The notes: generated by a model not told the origin, from the sequence alone. 57,940 bases of DNA from Winogradskya humida (GCF_016862215.1 NZ_BOMN01000061.1:1-57940), one strand, 5' to 3'; counted from the first letter of the stretch, positions 50,354 through 57,940 are shown. Numbers and translations are program-made.

Positions 50354-51307
50354 GTGAAGGACACGGGTTTCACGGAGACCGCCGGACCGCTGCGACACGA
50401 GATCCTGGTGCACTGCTACCGGATGCTCGGTTCGGCGACGGACGCTGAGGACGCAGTACAGGAGGCGTTTCTGCGGGCGTGGCGAGGGTTCGACCGGTTC
50501 GAGGGGCGGGCCTCGGTACGGACCTGGCTGTATCAGATCGCCACGAACGTCTGCCTGCGCTTCGTCGAGCAGCGAGCGAGGCGGGTGCTGCCCGCCGGCC
50601 TGGGCGAGCCGGAGCTGGACTGGCATCTGCCGGCGCGGCCCGCCGGGGAGGAGACACGGTGGGTGAGTCCGCTGCCGATCGATCCGGCGGAGGTCGCCGG
50701 GGATCGCGAGAGCGTCCGGTTGGCGTTCGTCGCGGCATTGCAGCACCTGCCGGCGCGGCAGCGTGCTGCGCTGATCCTGCGGGACGTCGCGGATCTGTCG
50801 GCCGGCGAGGTGGCGAGCGCGCTCGGCACGACAACGGTCGCGGTCAACAGTGCGCTGCTGCGAGCCCGAGCGCGGATCGCGCGGGAGGCTCCCGACCCGT
50901 CCGACCTGAGCGATCCCGAAAGCCCAGAGGCCAAAACCCGGCTCCTGCGATATCTGACGGCGTTCGAGCAGGCCGACATGGCGGCGCTCGCCGCCGCTCT
51001 CTGCGAGGACGTGACCCTGGAGATGCCGCCACACGCGACCTGGTTCGCCGGACGGGAATCGGTGCTCGGCTTCCTCGGCGCCAGCGTGCTGCGGGAGAGG
51101 AGCCGATTCACAGGGGTCACGGTGACGCCGCCGGCGAACGGACAGCCGACCATCGCGCTCTACTCCGGATCACACGCCCATGCGCTGCAGGTCCTCGACA
51201 TGACCCGGGCCGGGATCCGGCGCGTCCACATCTTCTTGCAGCCGGATCTCTTCCCGATTTTCGGGCAGCCGGTGAGTCTCGCCGCCGGCCCGGATCTCCC
51301 CATCTGA
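50354..51307 (+). CDS. ECF sigma factor with C-terminal SnoaL-like domain (SigG/SigJ type)
   Basis: Sigma factor of 317 residues. Region 2 is LRHEILVHCYRMLGSATDAEDAVQEAFLRAWRG. Region 4 is LPARQRAALILRDVADLSAGEVASALGTTTVAVNSALLRARARI. A C-terminal SnoaL/NTF2-like domain of about 115 residues follows and includes TAFEQADMAALAALCEDV-like helices and VLDMTRAGIRRVHIF. This fused class (TIGR02960-like) uses the tail in place of a separate anti-sigma factor. GTG 50354 lies 7 nt after AGGAGG and is preferred to GTG 50348. The dehydrogenase 22 nt downstream is probably co-transcribed and regulated. Confidence 0.9.
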   Translation: MKDTGFTETAGPLRHEILVHCYRMLGSATDAEDAVQEAFLRAWRGFDRFEGRASVRTWLYQIATNVCLRFVEQRARRVLPAGLGEPELDWHLPARPAGEETRWVSPLPIDPAEVAGDRESVRLAFVAALQHLPARQRAALILRDVADLSAGEVASALGTTTVAVNSALLRARARIAREAPDPSDLSDPESPEAKTRLLRYLTAFEQADMAALAAALCEDVTLEMPPHATWFAGRESVLGFLGASVLRERSRFTGVTVTPPANGQPTIALYSGSHAHALQVLDMTRAGIRRVHIFLQPDLFPIFGQPVSLAAGPDLPI

Positions 51308-51329
51308 ATCCGATGCTGTGGAGGAACCA

Positions 51330-51965
51330 ATGGAAGAAAACAACGTGGTGGTGGTCGGCGGCACCCGCGGCCTGGGACGCGCCGTTGCCGACGCGGCGCG
51401 CGAGGCCGGGGCACGGGTGACCGTCGTGGCACGGTCGGGTGAGGTCGCGGGTGACGCCGCCGACGAGGCGTTCGCCGACAAGGTCCTGGCCGAACACCGT
51501 CCCGGCCTGCTGGTGGTGACGGCCGGAGCAGTGCCGGTGATGAGGCCGCTGGCGGAGCACACGTGGGAGACGTTCTCCACTAACTGGAACGCCGATGTAC
51601 GGATCGCGTTCGTCTGGCTGCGGGCGGCGATGCGGCTGCCACTCGCGCCGGGCTCCCGGGTGATCGTGTTCGGCAGCGCGGCCGAGTTGCACAGTGGATC
51701 CCCGCTCAGCGGAGGCTACGCGGGCGCGAAGGCCACGATCCGGATGATCACAGGCTATGCGGCCACCGAGGCCAAAGAGCTCGGCATCGCGATGACCACC
51801 GTACTGCCGACGATCACGCCCAACACGGGGGTAGGCGCGACGGCCATGGCCGCATACGGAAGAAAGAACGGTCCGACCCTCGAAGCCGTAGCCACCGCGG
51901 TCCTCGCCCTCCCCGCCGGCTCAGGAGCCTACGTATGGGAGGCCACCGCCCTACGACCACTCTAA
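51330..51965 (+). CDS. Short-chain dehydrogenase/reductase behind ECF sigma factor
   Basis: SDR of 211 residues, shorter than the 250-residue norm. The nucleotide motif is VVGGTRGLGRA near the N-terminus. TAGAVP replaces NNAG. The catalytic Ser lies in FGSAAEL and Tyr-x3-Lys in GGYAGAKAT. The ATG at 51330 follows GGAGG at 5 nt. It probably forms an operon with the SnoaL-tailed sigma factor, a common pairing in which the sigma factor controls a redox enzyme. The substrate is unknown. Confidence 0.88.
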   Translation: MEENNVVVVGGTRGLGRAVADAAREAGARVTVVARSGEVAGDAADEAFADKVLAEHRPGLLVVTAGAVPVMRPLAEHTWETFSTNWNADVRIAFVWLRAAMRLPLAPGSRVIVFGSAAELHSGSPLSGGYAGAKATIRMITGYAATEAKELGIAMTTVLPTITPNTGVGATAMAAYGRKNGPTLEAVATAVLALPAGSGAYVWEATALRPL

Positions 51966-52024
51966 TCAACCCCGGGCCCGAGGCCGCGCCGCCCACCCGA
52001 CCAGCCCCGGGCCCGCCCCCGACC

Positions 52025-52167
52025 AAGCCGCCTAGCGCAACAAGCAAACCAAGCGCAACGAGCAGACGAACCGCAAGCAAGCCGCCAAGCGCAACGAGCA
52101 AACGAAGCGCGAGCGAGCCGCCCAGCGCAAGCAAGCGAACGAAGCGCAAGCGAGCCGCCAAGCGCAC
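52025..52167. repeat. Purine-rich imperfect repeat patch
   Basis: A 32-nt unit beginning AAGCCGCC and ending AAGCGC occurs at 52025-52056 and 52079-52110 with three differences. A shorter related copy lies at 52115-52147 and a fragment follows. The plus strand is A/G-rich and in one frame reads as a Lys/Ser/Pro-rich histone-tail-like peptide with no proper start. It fills most of the 323-nt gap after the SDR gene (51966-52288). Confidence 0.65.
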
Positions 52168-52288
52168 ACCCGTCAGTAGGGGGCGTGGGTGGCGAAGCCC
52201 CCACCCCGCGTAGGCCAAAGGCCACGCAAAACAAAACGAGACCGACCCGGCTCACGCTAACCGTGAGCAGAGTTCGGCCTCGGGATCG

Positions 52289-52360
52289 TGGGCGATACTG
52301 GGATCGAACCAGTGACCTCTCCGGTGTGAGCGGAGCGCTCTCCCGCTGAGCTAATCGCCC
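52289..52360 (-). tRNA. tRNA-Val (anticodon CAC)
   Basis: On the minus strand a 72-nt cloverleaf is complete. The acceptor stem GGGCGAT pairs with ATCGCCC and the discriminator is A. The D arm lies in TAGCTCAGCGGGAGAGC. The anticodon stem CTCCG/CGGAG encloses CTCACAC, giving anticodon CAC for GTG valine codons. The T arm has GGTTCGATCC. The 3' CCA is not encoded. Confidence 0.96.
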
Positions 52361-52418
52361 TCAACGGATCCGAACTCTACCGGACCCGCGGCTCGAAGCG
52401 CTAACCAGGGTCGGCGCG

Positions 52419-52835
52419 TCACTTGCCGGTGATGAAGTTCCAGATCAGGGACGCCAGGTCGATGCCCATGGTGAGCTTGACGGAGAGCCAGACGACCGCG
52501 CTGATGAAGATGAAGCCGGCCAGGCCGATGAGGGCTCTCAGGTGCAGGGGCTGCTTGAGGATCCAGTGGGTCCAGGCCTGGACGTGGCGGCGGGTGAAGT
52601 GGAGCAGGCGCTTGGCCCAGGTGAATTCGACGGCCCAGATGGCGAGGCCGAGGATCACGATCGCCCAGCCGGGGCCGGGGAACGGGATGAGGATGATGCC
52701 GGTCACTACGACCAGGGTGCCGAGGATGCCTACGCCGATTTTGAGGGCCAGGCGGCCGGTGGGGTTGGAGCGGATCCGGTCGAGGAAACCCGTGGGGTTG
52801 CCGGGGGAATCGGTCATCGGGTCAGTTGGGGGCAT
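52419..52835 (-). CDS. TIGR02611/PGPGW family membrane protein
   Basis: Small membrane protein of about 138 residues. Helices lie at about 30-50 (IGVGILGTLVVVTGIILI) and 52-70, with the hallmark PFPGPGWAIVILGLAI between them, and at about 105-125 (LIGLAGFIFISAVVWLSV). The PGPGW signature defines the family; function is unknown. The start is uncertain: ATG 52835, ATG 52817 and a TTG at 52856 are all in frame and none has a strong ribosome binding site. Its place beside tRNA-Val and an SsgB-like gene recalls the arrangement around ssgB in other actinomycetes, from memory. Confidence 0.85.
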   Translation of the reverse strand: MPPTDPMTDSPGNPTGFLDRIRSNPTGRLALKIGVGILGTLVVVTGIILIPFPGPGWAIVILGLAIWAVEFTWAKRLLHFTRRHVQAWTHWILKQPLHLRALIGLAGFIFISAVVWLSVKLTMGIDLASLIWNFITGK

Positions 52836-53000
52836 CTCGTTCACTTTCACCGGCAAAATCCCTGGCTCTCGCTCATTTCATCCCCCAGTGTTCCCTTCCC
52901 CCGTCACCGCCCGGGAGGAATGGACGTTACCGGAGTGAGTCAACTGCTGAACCACCCGACGCCGGGCGGATCCGAGCACCTGGGCAGAACAGGACAAGAT

Positions 53001-53013
53001 ACCGTTTAACGGT
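53001..53013. promoter_or_regulatory. Inverted repeat upstream of ssgB-like gene
   Basis: ACCGTT-T-AACGGT is a perfect inverted repeat about 140 nt before the SsgB-like start, in an AT-richer patch that could hold the promoter. Weak evidence. Confidence 0.25.
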
Positions 53014-53152
53014 TTGTCCGGAGAGCTTATCGGAACCGTCTTCCCACTACTGGGTGAGATCAGCGTATGGCGGAGCGTAATGACAGGGATCACCTGAGTA
53101 TGGGAAACGCGGGGTTCACCAGCCCCGCAGCGGTGCCGGGGGGAGTTCGTCC

Positions 53153-53584
53153 ATGAGTACCATTCGTCCAACGACCGTCGAGGTCGAAACATCGCTGCGG
53201 CTCGTAGCGCCTGATGCCACGGCCCTGCCCGTGCGCGCCAGTCTTCGCTACGACCCAGCCGACCCGTACGCCGTCCACGTGTTGTTCCATGCAGAATCAG
53301 CCGGTGGGGAAGCCGTGAGCTGGTCCTTTGCACGGGAACTGCTCGTGACCGGGCTCGACGAGCCAGCGGGGATCGGGGACGTCCGGGCGTGGCCTTGGGT
53401 CACTCCGCGGGGCGACTTCATTGCCCTGGCGTTGTCATCACCCGATGGCAACGCACTGTTCGAAGTTCCACGCAGCGTTCTTGTCCGATTCCTCCGGCGC
53501 ACCTATGTGGTGGTGCCGCGGGGCCGGGAGTCCGATCATCTGGACGTGGACGCCGCTGTCAACCGACTACTCGCCGGTCGATAG
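53153..53584 (+). CDS. ssgB: SsgA-like protein, SsgB type (sporulation/cell division regulator)
   Basis: SsgA-like protein of 143 residues. The family pattern is clear: VRASLRYDPADPYAVHVLFH, VSWSFARELLVTGL, DVRAWPW and FEVPRSVLVRFLRRTYVVVPRGRE. In Streptomyces SsgB places FtsZ at future septa of sporulating hyphae. The symbol is given because this is the most widely conserved member of the family outside Streptomyces, but paralogues exist. GGGGGGAG precedes the ATG. A strong terminator follows 33 nt after the stop, so the gene is a single transcription unit. Confidence 0.88.
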   Translation: MSTIRPTTVEVETSLRLVAPDATALPVRASLRYDPADPYAVHVLFHAESAGGEAVSWSFARELLVTGLDEPAGIGDVRAWPWVTPRGDFIALALSSPDGNALFEVPRSVLVRFLRRTYVVVPRGRESDHLDVDAAVNRLLAGR

Positions 53585-53617
53585 CAACACAGCTCGAAGA
53601 ACAAAAGGGATTTACGG

Positions 53618-53661
53618 GGCGACCCGCGTGGATACTGCCGGTCCACGCGGGTCGCCTTTTT
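53618..53661 (+). terminator. Strong intrinsic terminator of the ssgB-like gene
   Basis: A 15-bp perfect stem (53618-53632 with 53642-53656) with a 9-nt loop is followed directly by TTTTT. It is one of the few textbook intrinsic terminators in this window. Confidence 0.95.
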
Positions 53662-53748
53662 ACGTACGAAAGAGAAGTCTCTTTTGTCCGTTTGAAAACT
53701 CAATTTCCGATACGTCAGCGAGATATCCACTGACCTCGGGAGTCACGC

Positions 53749-54753
53749 GTGCATCCCTGGTCAAGGCCCGATACGGTCGGCTCGATGGTCACCTCCGTTC
53801 AGCGCCCCACCAGGTCGGCGCCCGCGCCCCGATGGGCCGGCGTGGGCACCTGCACGCTGTCCGAGACCGACCTGGCCACCGCGCAGCCGCAGCCCCGCCG
53901 ACTCCCCTACCACCTGCTCGCTCTGACCACCGCCGGTCACGGCACGGTCGAGATCGACTTCGAGCCGCACCGGTGCCGGCCGGGCACCCTGCTCTGGATC
54001 AGACCGGGTCAGGCCGTGCGCTTCGGCGTCGAGCCCGGACTCGACGCCACCCTGGTCAGCTGGAACAGGGACCTTCTGACGGCGGCCGAGGTGGCCGGCG
54101 TACCCATCGATGATCTTCCTGGCCCTTCGAACTGGCAGCTGGCCGGCGAGGATGAGGATGCCGTGATCACCGAGGTCGCGCAGCTGGGGGTGGACTGCGC
54201 CCGGCACTCGTCGGCCACGGGCGCGAAGGACCTCACCGCCGGACTGCTCCGGCATCAGCTCGCCGTCCTCGTGCTGCGGATCGCACTGCTGGCTTCGGGT
54301 ACGGAAGCCGGTTCGATCTCCACCTCCGAGTCACGCACGTTCGCGCGTTTCCGGCGCGATCTCGAGGCCGGTCACGGCCGCAGCCGCCGCGTCGAGGACT
54401 ACGCCGCGGGGATCGGCTGTTCCGTGCGGACGCTCACCCGCGCGAGCCTGGCGCTGACCGGACGGACCGCGAAACAGATCGTCGACGATCGGGTCGCGCT
54501 CGAGGCCCGCAGGCTGCTGGCCTGCACGGACATGTCGGTGGCGGAGATCGGGCGGCGACTCGGCTTCGGCGAGCCGACGAACTTCGGGCGGTTCTTCCAC
54601 CGCGAGGTCGGGCTGAGCCCCGGCGCGTTCCGGGGCGAGTCCGGCTCCGCGATGCCGGCCGAGGTCGCCGACGACGTCGCCGACATCGGAGCCCGCATCC
54701 CGGCCCAACGACTGACGTCCAATGAGCCGGCCGCGGTCGAGCCGGCACCCTGA
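53749..54753 (+). CDS. AraC family transcriptional regulator
   Basis: Regulator of 334 residues. The N-terminal cupin-like sensing part (about 35-140) contains PYHLLALTTAGHGTVEIDF and CRPGTLLWIRPGQAVRF. The C-terminal double helix-turn-helix (about 215-300) contains VEDYAAGIGCSVRTLTRASLALTG and MSVAEIGRRLGFGEPTNFGRFFHREVGLSPGAFR. The GTG at 53749 follows CGGGAG at 6 nt and is preferred; the ATG at 53785 is an alternative. No target gene is obvious: the Rrf2-type regulator follows 100 nt downstream. Confidence 0.9.
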   Translation: MHPWSRPDTVGSMVTSVQRPTRSAPAPRWAGVGTCTLSETDLATAQPQPRRLPYHLLALTTAGHGTVEIDFEPHRCRPGTLLWIRPGQAVRFGVEPGLDATLVSWNRDLLTAAEVAGVPIDDLPGPSNWQLAGEDEDAVITEVAQLGVDCARHSSATGAKDLTAGLLRHQLAVLVLRIALLASGTEAGSISTSESRTFARFRRDLEAGHGRSRRVEDYAAGIGCSVRTLTRASLALTGRTAKQIVDDRVALEARRLLACTDMSVAEIGRRLGFGEPTNFGRFFHREVGLSPGAFRGESGSAMPAEVADDVADIGARIPAQRLTSNEPAAVEPAP

Positions 54754-54854
54754 CGCGACACCTGCGATCGGAGATTCACGCTCTGTGATGCCCGAATTCC
54801 CATAAATCCTGGGGTGCGCGAGGTGCTCCGGCGCGGAAGGGGCAGAATGGGGTG

Positions 54855-55310
54855 GTGCAGATCTCCGCGCGCGGCGACTACGCGGTACGGGCGGCGCTGA
54901 GCTTGGCCCACGCCTACCCGGCCCTTATGTCAGCCCAGGCCATCGCCCAGGACCAGAACATGCCCCGGAAGTTCCTCGAGGCGGTTCTGGCAGATCTGCG
55001 TCGCGCCGGGGTGGTCAGAGCGCAGCGCGGTGCCGAGGGTGGATACACGCTGTCACAGCCCCCACGCGACGTGACCATCGGTCAGATCCTGCGGGCGGTC
55101 GACGGTCCCCTCGCGGGCGTCCGTGGCCTGCGTCCGGAGGAGACTCAGTACACCGGCGCCGCCGAAAACCTGCCGAACCTCTGGGTCGCGGTGCGCTCCG
55201 CGGTGCGCGAGGTCGTCGACGAGGTCAGCCTCGCCGAGCTCATCAGCGGCCGGATGCCGGCCCACGTCCGCAAGCTCACCACCCGCCCGGACGCCTGGCA
55301 GCCCCGCTGA
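54855..55310 (+). CDS. Rrf2 family transcriptional regulator
   Basis: Rrf2-type winged-helix protein of about 151 residues. It starts QISARGDYAVRAALSLAHAYP and contains the recognition region MPRKFLEAVLADLRRAGVVRAQRGAEGGYTLSQPP and VTIGQILRAVDGPLA. There is no cysteine in the whole protein, so the Fe-S cluster of IscR/NsrR is absent; members of this type sense other signals, often redox or cysteine metabolites. Adjacent GTG codons at 54852 and 54855 are both possible starts. A 22-bp repeat begins at its 3' end. Confidence 0.9.
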   Translation: MQISARGDYAVRAALSLAHAYPALMSAQAIAQDQNMPRKFLEAVLADLRRAGVVRAQRGAEGGYTLSQPPRDVTIGQILRAVDGPLAGVRGLRPEETQYTGAAENLPNLWVAVRSAVREVVDEVSLAELISGRMPAHVRKLTTRPDAWQPR

Positions 55311-55359
55311 TTCAGCCCGGCAGTCGCGCTGAATCAGTCTGGCGGCCCCGCTGATCAGG
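55299..55359. repeat. Decaying 22-bp tandem repeat at the rrf2-like 3' end
   Basis: Three copies lie end to end: 55299-55320, 55321-55342 and a partial 55343-55359. Each contains CGCTGAxTCAG. The first copy includes the stop codon of the Rrf2-type gene. Each unit also has a small CTGAxTCAG palindrome. Confidence 0.75.
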
Positions 55360-55428
55360 TAAGGGTTTCAGAAAATCGGACATCGGGAATCTGTGGGTCA
55401 ACTGGCTCTTCCACGGAAGGACACCCCG

Positions 55429-55614
55429 ATGGGCATCATGTACCGCAGTCGCAAGAAGTTCGGTCCCCTCATTCTGAACTTCACGCAGCGGGGCCTGTCG
55501 TCCTGGACCATCAAGATCGGTCGCTGGTCCTGGAACTCCAAGGCGAAGGCACACCGCGTTGACCTCCCCGGCCCGCTGTCCTGGAAGCAGGACAAGTCGA
55601 GCAGCAACTCATAA
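55429..55614 (+). CDS. DUF4236 small protein
   Basis: Basic protein of 61 residues. It starts MGIMYRSRKKFGPLILNFTQRGLSSW and ends with the KAHRVDLPGPLSW element; this is the DUF4236 pattern (a basic strand, NxTxxGLS, and LPGxGLSW). The function of the family is unknown. GGAAGG lies 8 nt before the ATG. Its stop overlaps the convergent TcmP-like gene by 6 nt. Confidence 0.8.
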   Translation: MGIMYRSRKKFGPLILNFTQRGLSSWTIKIGRWSWNSKAKAHRVDLPGPLSWKQDKSSSNS

Positions 55615-56511
55615 CGAGATGACCACGTCTCCTCCGAGACGGCCCTGCTCCGGACGCCGGGTCACCGACCCGGCGTCCAGCAGCGCATGCACCACCCGCG
55701 TCGCATCCGACGCGCGGTAGACCGTCTCGGTGAGAGCGAAGGTTCGCAGCTCAGCGACGGTCACCGGCCCGGCCTGCCCGAGATGCGCGAGCAATTCCCG
55801 GCGCAACGGCCCGGGATGCGGTTCGAGCGAGATGTCGATCAGGTGCCGCTCCGGATCACCCGGATCGCGGTATCGGACGCCTGCGAACTCGTCCACCGCC
55901 CACAGCACATCCTTGAACGACTCGAGGCTCTTGCCGAGCGTGGTGGCGTACACGACGATGTCGGCCGGGTCATCGGAAACCGCGAGTTCCACCGCCGCGA
56001 CCAGCGGAAACCCGGCCGTGTGCAGCGCTTCCCGGAAGTCCGGGACCGAAGACCCCGCCGGCAGGACAACGAGGATCTCCGCCGGCTTGCCGGTCGCCAG
56101 GGCCGCGAGCGTGGCCGGCGAGGGTGGCCCACTCGCGCTACTCGCATCCAGAAATCCCAGCATGGGTACGCGCAGAGCACCCGCAGCCTTCAACGCCACC
56201 CCGATCCGCTCGTGCGTCCCACCCCCGATGGTGAGGACAGTGAGCCCAGGAGCGGGCGGCAGCTTCCCCAGCCGTGCGGCGACGTCCCCGACCTCCGAGC
56301 CGACCGCGAGCATGGTCAACTCCCGCCCGCGAACCAGATCGGACTGCTCGGTGAACACCCGAAGGGCGGCCTCGGCAAGATCCGGGACGTCGTCGGCGTA
56401 CCCGTGGACGTAGGCCGCCCGGCGCCCGCGGTGCAGCGCCTGGGGTGCCCAAGTTTCCAGATGGCGCACAAGAATTTCACGTTTGACGGCGGCAACACTG
56501 TCGGCGCTCAT
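55609..56511 (-). CDS. Hypothetical protein, TcmP/GMT-methyltransferase-like with C-terminal winged helix
   Basis: Protein of 300 residues without a firm family. The start VKREILVRHLETWAPQAL and YVHGYAD recalls the KxxILxxYLxxW and YxDxFAG opening of three-Cys-motif partner (TcmP) proteins. ESFKDVLWAVDEFAGVRYRD resembles their VMKDAMWxVD element. The C-terminal 75 residues (LRRELLAHLGQAGPVTVAELRTFALTETVYRASDATRVVHALLDAGSV) look like a winged helix. The methyltransferase glycine motif is not obvious (LAVGSEVGD is a poor match), so it may be a degenerate, non-catalytic member. The assignment is from remembered patterns only. Confidence 0.5.
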   Translation of the reverse strand: MSADSVAAVKREILVRHLETWAPQALHRGRRAAYVHGYADDVPDLAEAALRVFTEQSDLVRGRELTMLAVGSEVGDVAARLGKLPPAPGLTVLTIGGGTHERIGVALKAAGALRVPMLGFLDASSASGPPSPATLAALATGKPAEILVVLPAGSSVPDFREALHTAGFPLVAAVELAVSDDPADIVVYATTLGKSLESFKDVLWAVDEFAGVRYRDPGDPERHLIDISLEPHPGPLRRELLAHLGQAGPVTVAELRTFALTETVYRASDATRVVHALLDAGSVTRRPEQGRLGGDVVISL

Positions 56512-56625
56512 ACCCGAGTTCTACAGTGTCCCCGCCCAGCAGCGACGGAAGGGCCGGAAAGAGTGACCCCGGTCCAAAGAGGTACGCGCCCCGGGACTTG
56601 TACCGACGGTGTCTAACCACGCACT

Positions 56626-57940
56626 ATGAGGCACGTGCCACCTCCGCTCGCCGAACTGACCGCCCAGGCGCAGTCGCTGACCGCCGAGGGCGACCTCACC
56701 GGCGCCCGCGACGTCCTCGCCCCCGCCCTCGACCCGGCGGCAGCCGACCCGCGAGAGGCCACCCCCGACCTAGCCCTGGCCGCAGCCCTCCAGGCCCGCA
56801 TCCTGATCGCCCTGGGCGACCCCCACGCCGCCCGCCTCTGGGCCGGCTTCGCCCACGCCGCCGAAGACCGCCTCCACGGCCCCGCCGACGAACGCACCAT
56901 CGCCGCCGCAGCCACCCACGCCGCCGTCCTCCACAGAATCGGCAACCACGGCCGCGCCGCCCAGCTCTACCACAACCTCGTCGCCGAACTCATCACCCGC
57001 GAAGGCCCCCTCTCCCCCCGAGTCCTGGCCGCCGAAGCCGACCTGGCCACCGCCGAACACGCCGCCGGCCACTGCACCGCCGCCCGAGCCCGCCTCGAAG
57101 ACGTCTGGACCCGCCACCGCGAGGTCTACGGCGACGCCTCCGCAGCCGGGATCAAAATGCTCGCCCGCCTCGGCGCGATGGAGCGAGAGTGCAACCGCAC
57201 AGCCCAAGCCTCGGTCCACCTCGCCCTGGCCCAGGAACTCTGCGCCCGCTACCTGCCCGCTGATCACTCCCTCGCCCAGCAGATCGCCCGCCTGGCCGGC
57301 ACCCCCGCCACCGGCCGCCACATCTGCGGCAGGGTCCAGCAATCCAACGGCCCCGCATCCGGCAACCCCACAACCGGCAACCCCACAACCGGCAACCCCG
57401 CATCCGGCACCCTCACCCGGCCTGCCGCCGGCTCTTCCGACGGTCCACCTGGTGCGCCCCTCGCAGGTCCCGGCGGCGGCTTGGTCAGCGGTCCTGCTGG
57501 TGCACCCCTTGCAGGTCCCGGCGGCGGCTTGATCAATGGTTCTGCTGGCGGGCCTCTCGCGGGGTCTGACGCGGGGCCTCATGCCGGTCGGGAACCGATG
57601 GCTCAGGGCGAGGACGGGCCACGAGGGGCAGCGCTGGGCGAGCCCGGCCGAGGCGAGCCTTATGTCACGCAACGCAGTTCGGGCGGTGTTACTGACGGTG
57701 TTACCCGGATGCCGGCAACCCTGGCCGATGCACACCCCGTAGTACGCCAGGAACGACGTCACGCCATCCCGGAGCAGAGAGCCGGCTCACAGGACAGGCC
57801 GCGCGACATCGGCGACCGGCTGGCCGCGCTGGACGGCCCGGCTACCACCCAGGCCGGACATGTGGCTGGTCAACGGAGCACGGGTCCGCAGGATGAGCTG
57901 GCCGCAGTCCCGCCAGGCGTGCTCGACAATCGGGGCACGA
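56626..57940 (+). CDS. Tetratricopeptide-repeat protein, incomplete at the window edge
   Basis: The frame runs open from the ATG at 56626 to the last base (438 codons, no stop), so the C-terminus is missing. The first 225 residues are Ala/Leu-rich helical pairs of TPR type, for example LTAQAQSLTAEGDLTGARDVL, LQARILIALGDPHAARLWAGF, THAAVLHRIGNHGRAAQLYHNL and LATAEHAAGHCTAARARLEDV. A low-complexity linker rich in Gly, Pro and Asn follows, with two repeat arrays, and then a charged tail. Codon choice shifts from C-ending to mixed in the linker. No ribosome binding site precedes the ATG, so a leaderless message is possible. Confidence 0.8.
   Translation, partial: MRHVPPPLAELTAQAQSLTAEGDLTGARDVLAPALDPAAADPREATPDLALAAALQARILIALGDPHAARLWAGFAHAAEDRLHGPADERTIAAAATHAAVLHRIGNHGRAAQLYHNLVAELITREGPLSPRVLAAEADLATAEHAAGHCTAARARLEDVWTRHREVYGDASAAGIKMLARLGAMERECNRTAQASVHLALAQELCARYLPADHSLAQQIARLAGTPATGRHICGRVQQSNGPASGNPTTGNPTTGNPASGTLTRPAAGSSDGPPGAPLAGPGGGLVSGPAGAPLAGPGGGLINGSAGGPLAGSDAGPHAGREPMAQGEDGPRGAALGEPGRGEPYVTQRSSGGVTDGVTRMPATLADAHPVVRQERRHAIPEQRAGSQDRPRDIGDRLAALDGPATTQAGHVAGQRSTGPQDELAAVPPGVLDNRGT
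57358..57567 (+). repeat. Two in-frame repeat arrays in the TPR protein linker
   Basis: A 15-nt unit GGCAACCCCACAACC (Gly-Asn-Pro-Thr-Thr) occurs three times around 57361-57405. Then a 48-nt unit encoding GPxGAPLAGPGGGLxx occurs at 57442-57489 and 57490-57537, with a partial third copy to 57567. Confidence 0.85.

Noticed and set aside
52289..52360. tRNA-Val as the attachment site of an integrated element
   Set aside because: No integrase, no second copy of the tRNA 3' end and no phage genes are visible in the window.
57361..57405. Short regular repeats as a possible CRISPR array
   Set aside because: The units are 15 nt, contiguous, without spacers and in frame within a protein-coding linker.

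Overview
The window comes from a high-GC, sporulating-type actinobacterium, most likely a member of the Micromonosporaceae such as Actinoplanes. That placement is inference. It rests on very high GC, frequent GTG starts, 4-nt GTGA/ATGA gene overlaps, an SsgA-family (SsgB-like) sporulation gene, a four-gene conservon, several SigE-type ECF sigma factors and many secreted plant-polysaccharide enzymes. No rRNA, phage, insertion sequence or CRISPR array was seen. One tRNA (Val, anticodon CAC) is present.

Layout. 0-9 kb, mostly minus strand: an OsmC-family protein, an ABC ATPase with two giant FtsX-type permeases, a CorA-family transporter and a PL7 alginate lyase. 9-17 kb, mixed: a DODA-type dioxygenase behind a candidate operator, an LPXTG-anchored surface protein, an orphan EACC1-like conflict-system component, a short-chain dehydrogenase, an amidohydrolase, and a compact operon of sigma factor, membrane-anchored repeat protein and amidoligase. 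17-30 kb: a pectin-degradation operon (PL3 then PL4), serine hydrolases, two regulator modules with visible operator palindromes, an S66 carboxypeptidase, a GH92 mannosidase and a CocE/S15 hydrolase. 30-36 kb: a second SigE-type sigma/membrane-protein pair, a GH16-GT2-HlyD exopolysaccharide cassette and an esterase-like hydrolase.

35.8-45.8 kb is the most interesting part. It is one tightly packed minus-strand operon of eight overlapping genes: PASTA lipoprotein, an unknown protein, DUF4407 membrane protein, a TerY/YegL-like vWA protein, a PP2C phosphatase, a YegI-like kinase, an FHA-containing ABC exporter (Rv1747-like) and a membrane-anchored nucleoside phosphorylase/nucleosidase. It reads as a phosphorylation-controlled envelope or conflict system in which the kinase/phosphatase/vWA triad acts on FHA-recognised phospho-threonines and the last gene supplies a nucleoside-processing domain. 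The function is inference.

46-58 kb: a conservon (CvnA-D), a SnoaL-tailed ECF sigma with a partner dehydrogenase, a purine-rich repeat patch, tRNA-Val, a TIGR02611-type membrane protein, an SsgB-like protein with a strong terminator, AraC and Rrf2 regulators, a DUF4236 micro-protein converging on a TcmP-like protein, and a TPR protein that runs off the right edge.

Stretches without a gene: 16739-17682 (944 nt, ends in a 52-bp perfect palindrome), 49803-50353 (551 nt) and 51966-52288 (323 nt, mostly imperfect repeats).
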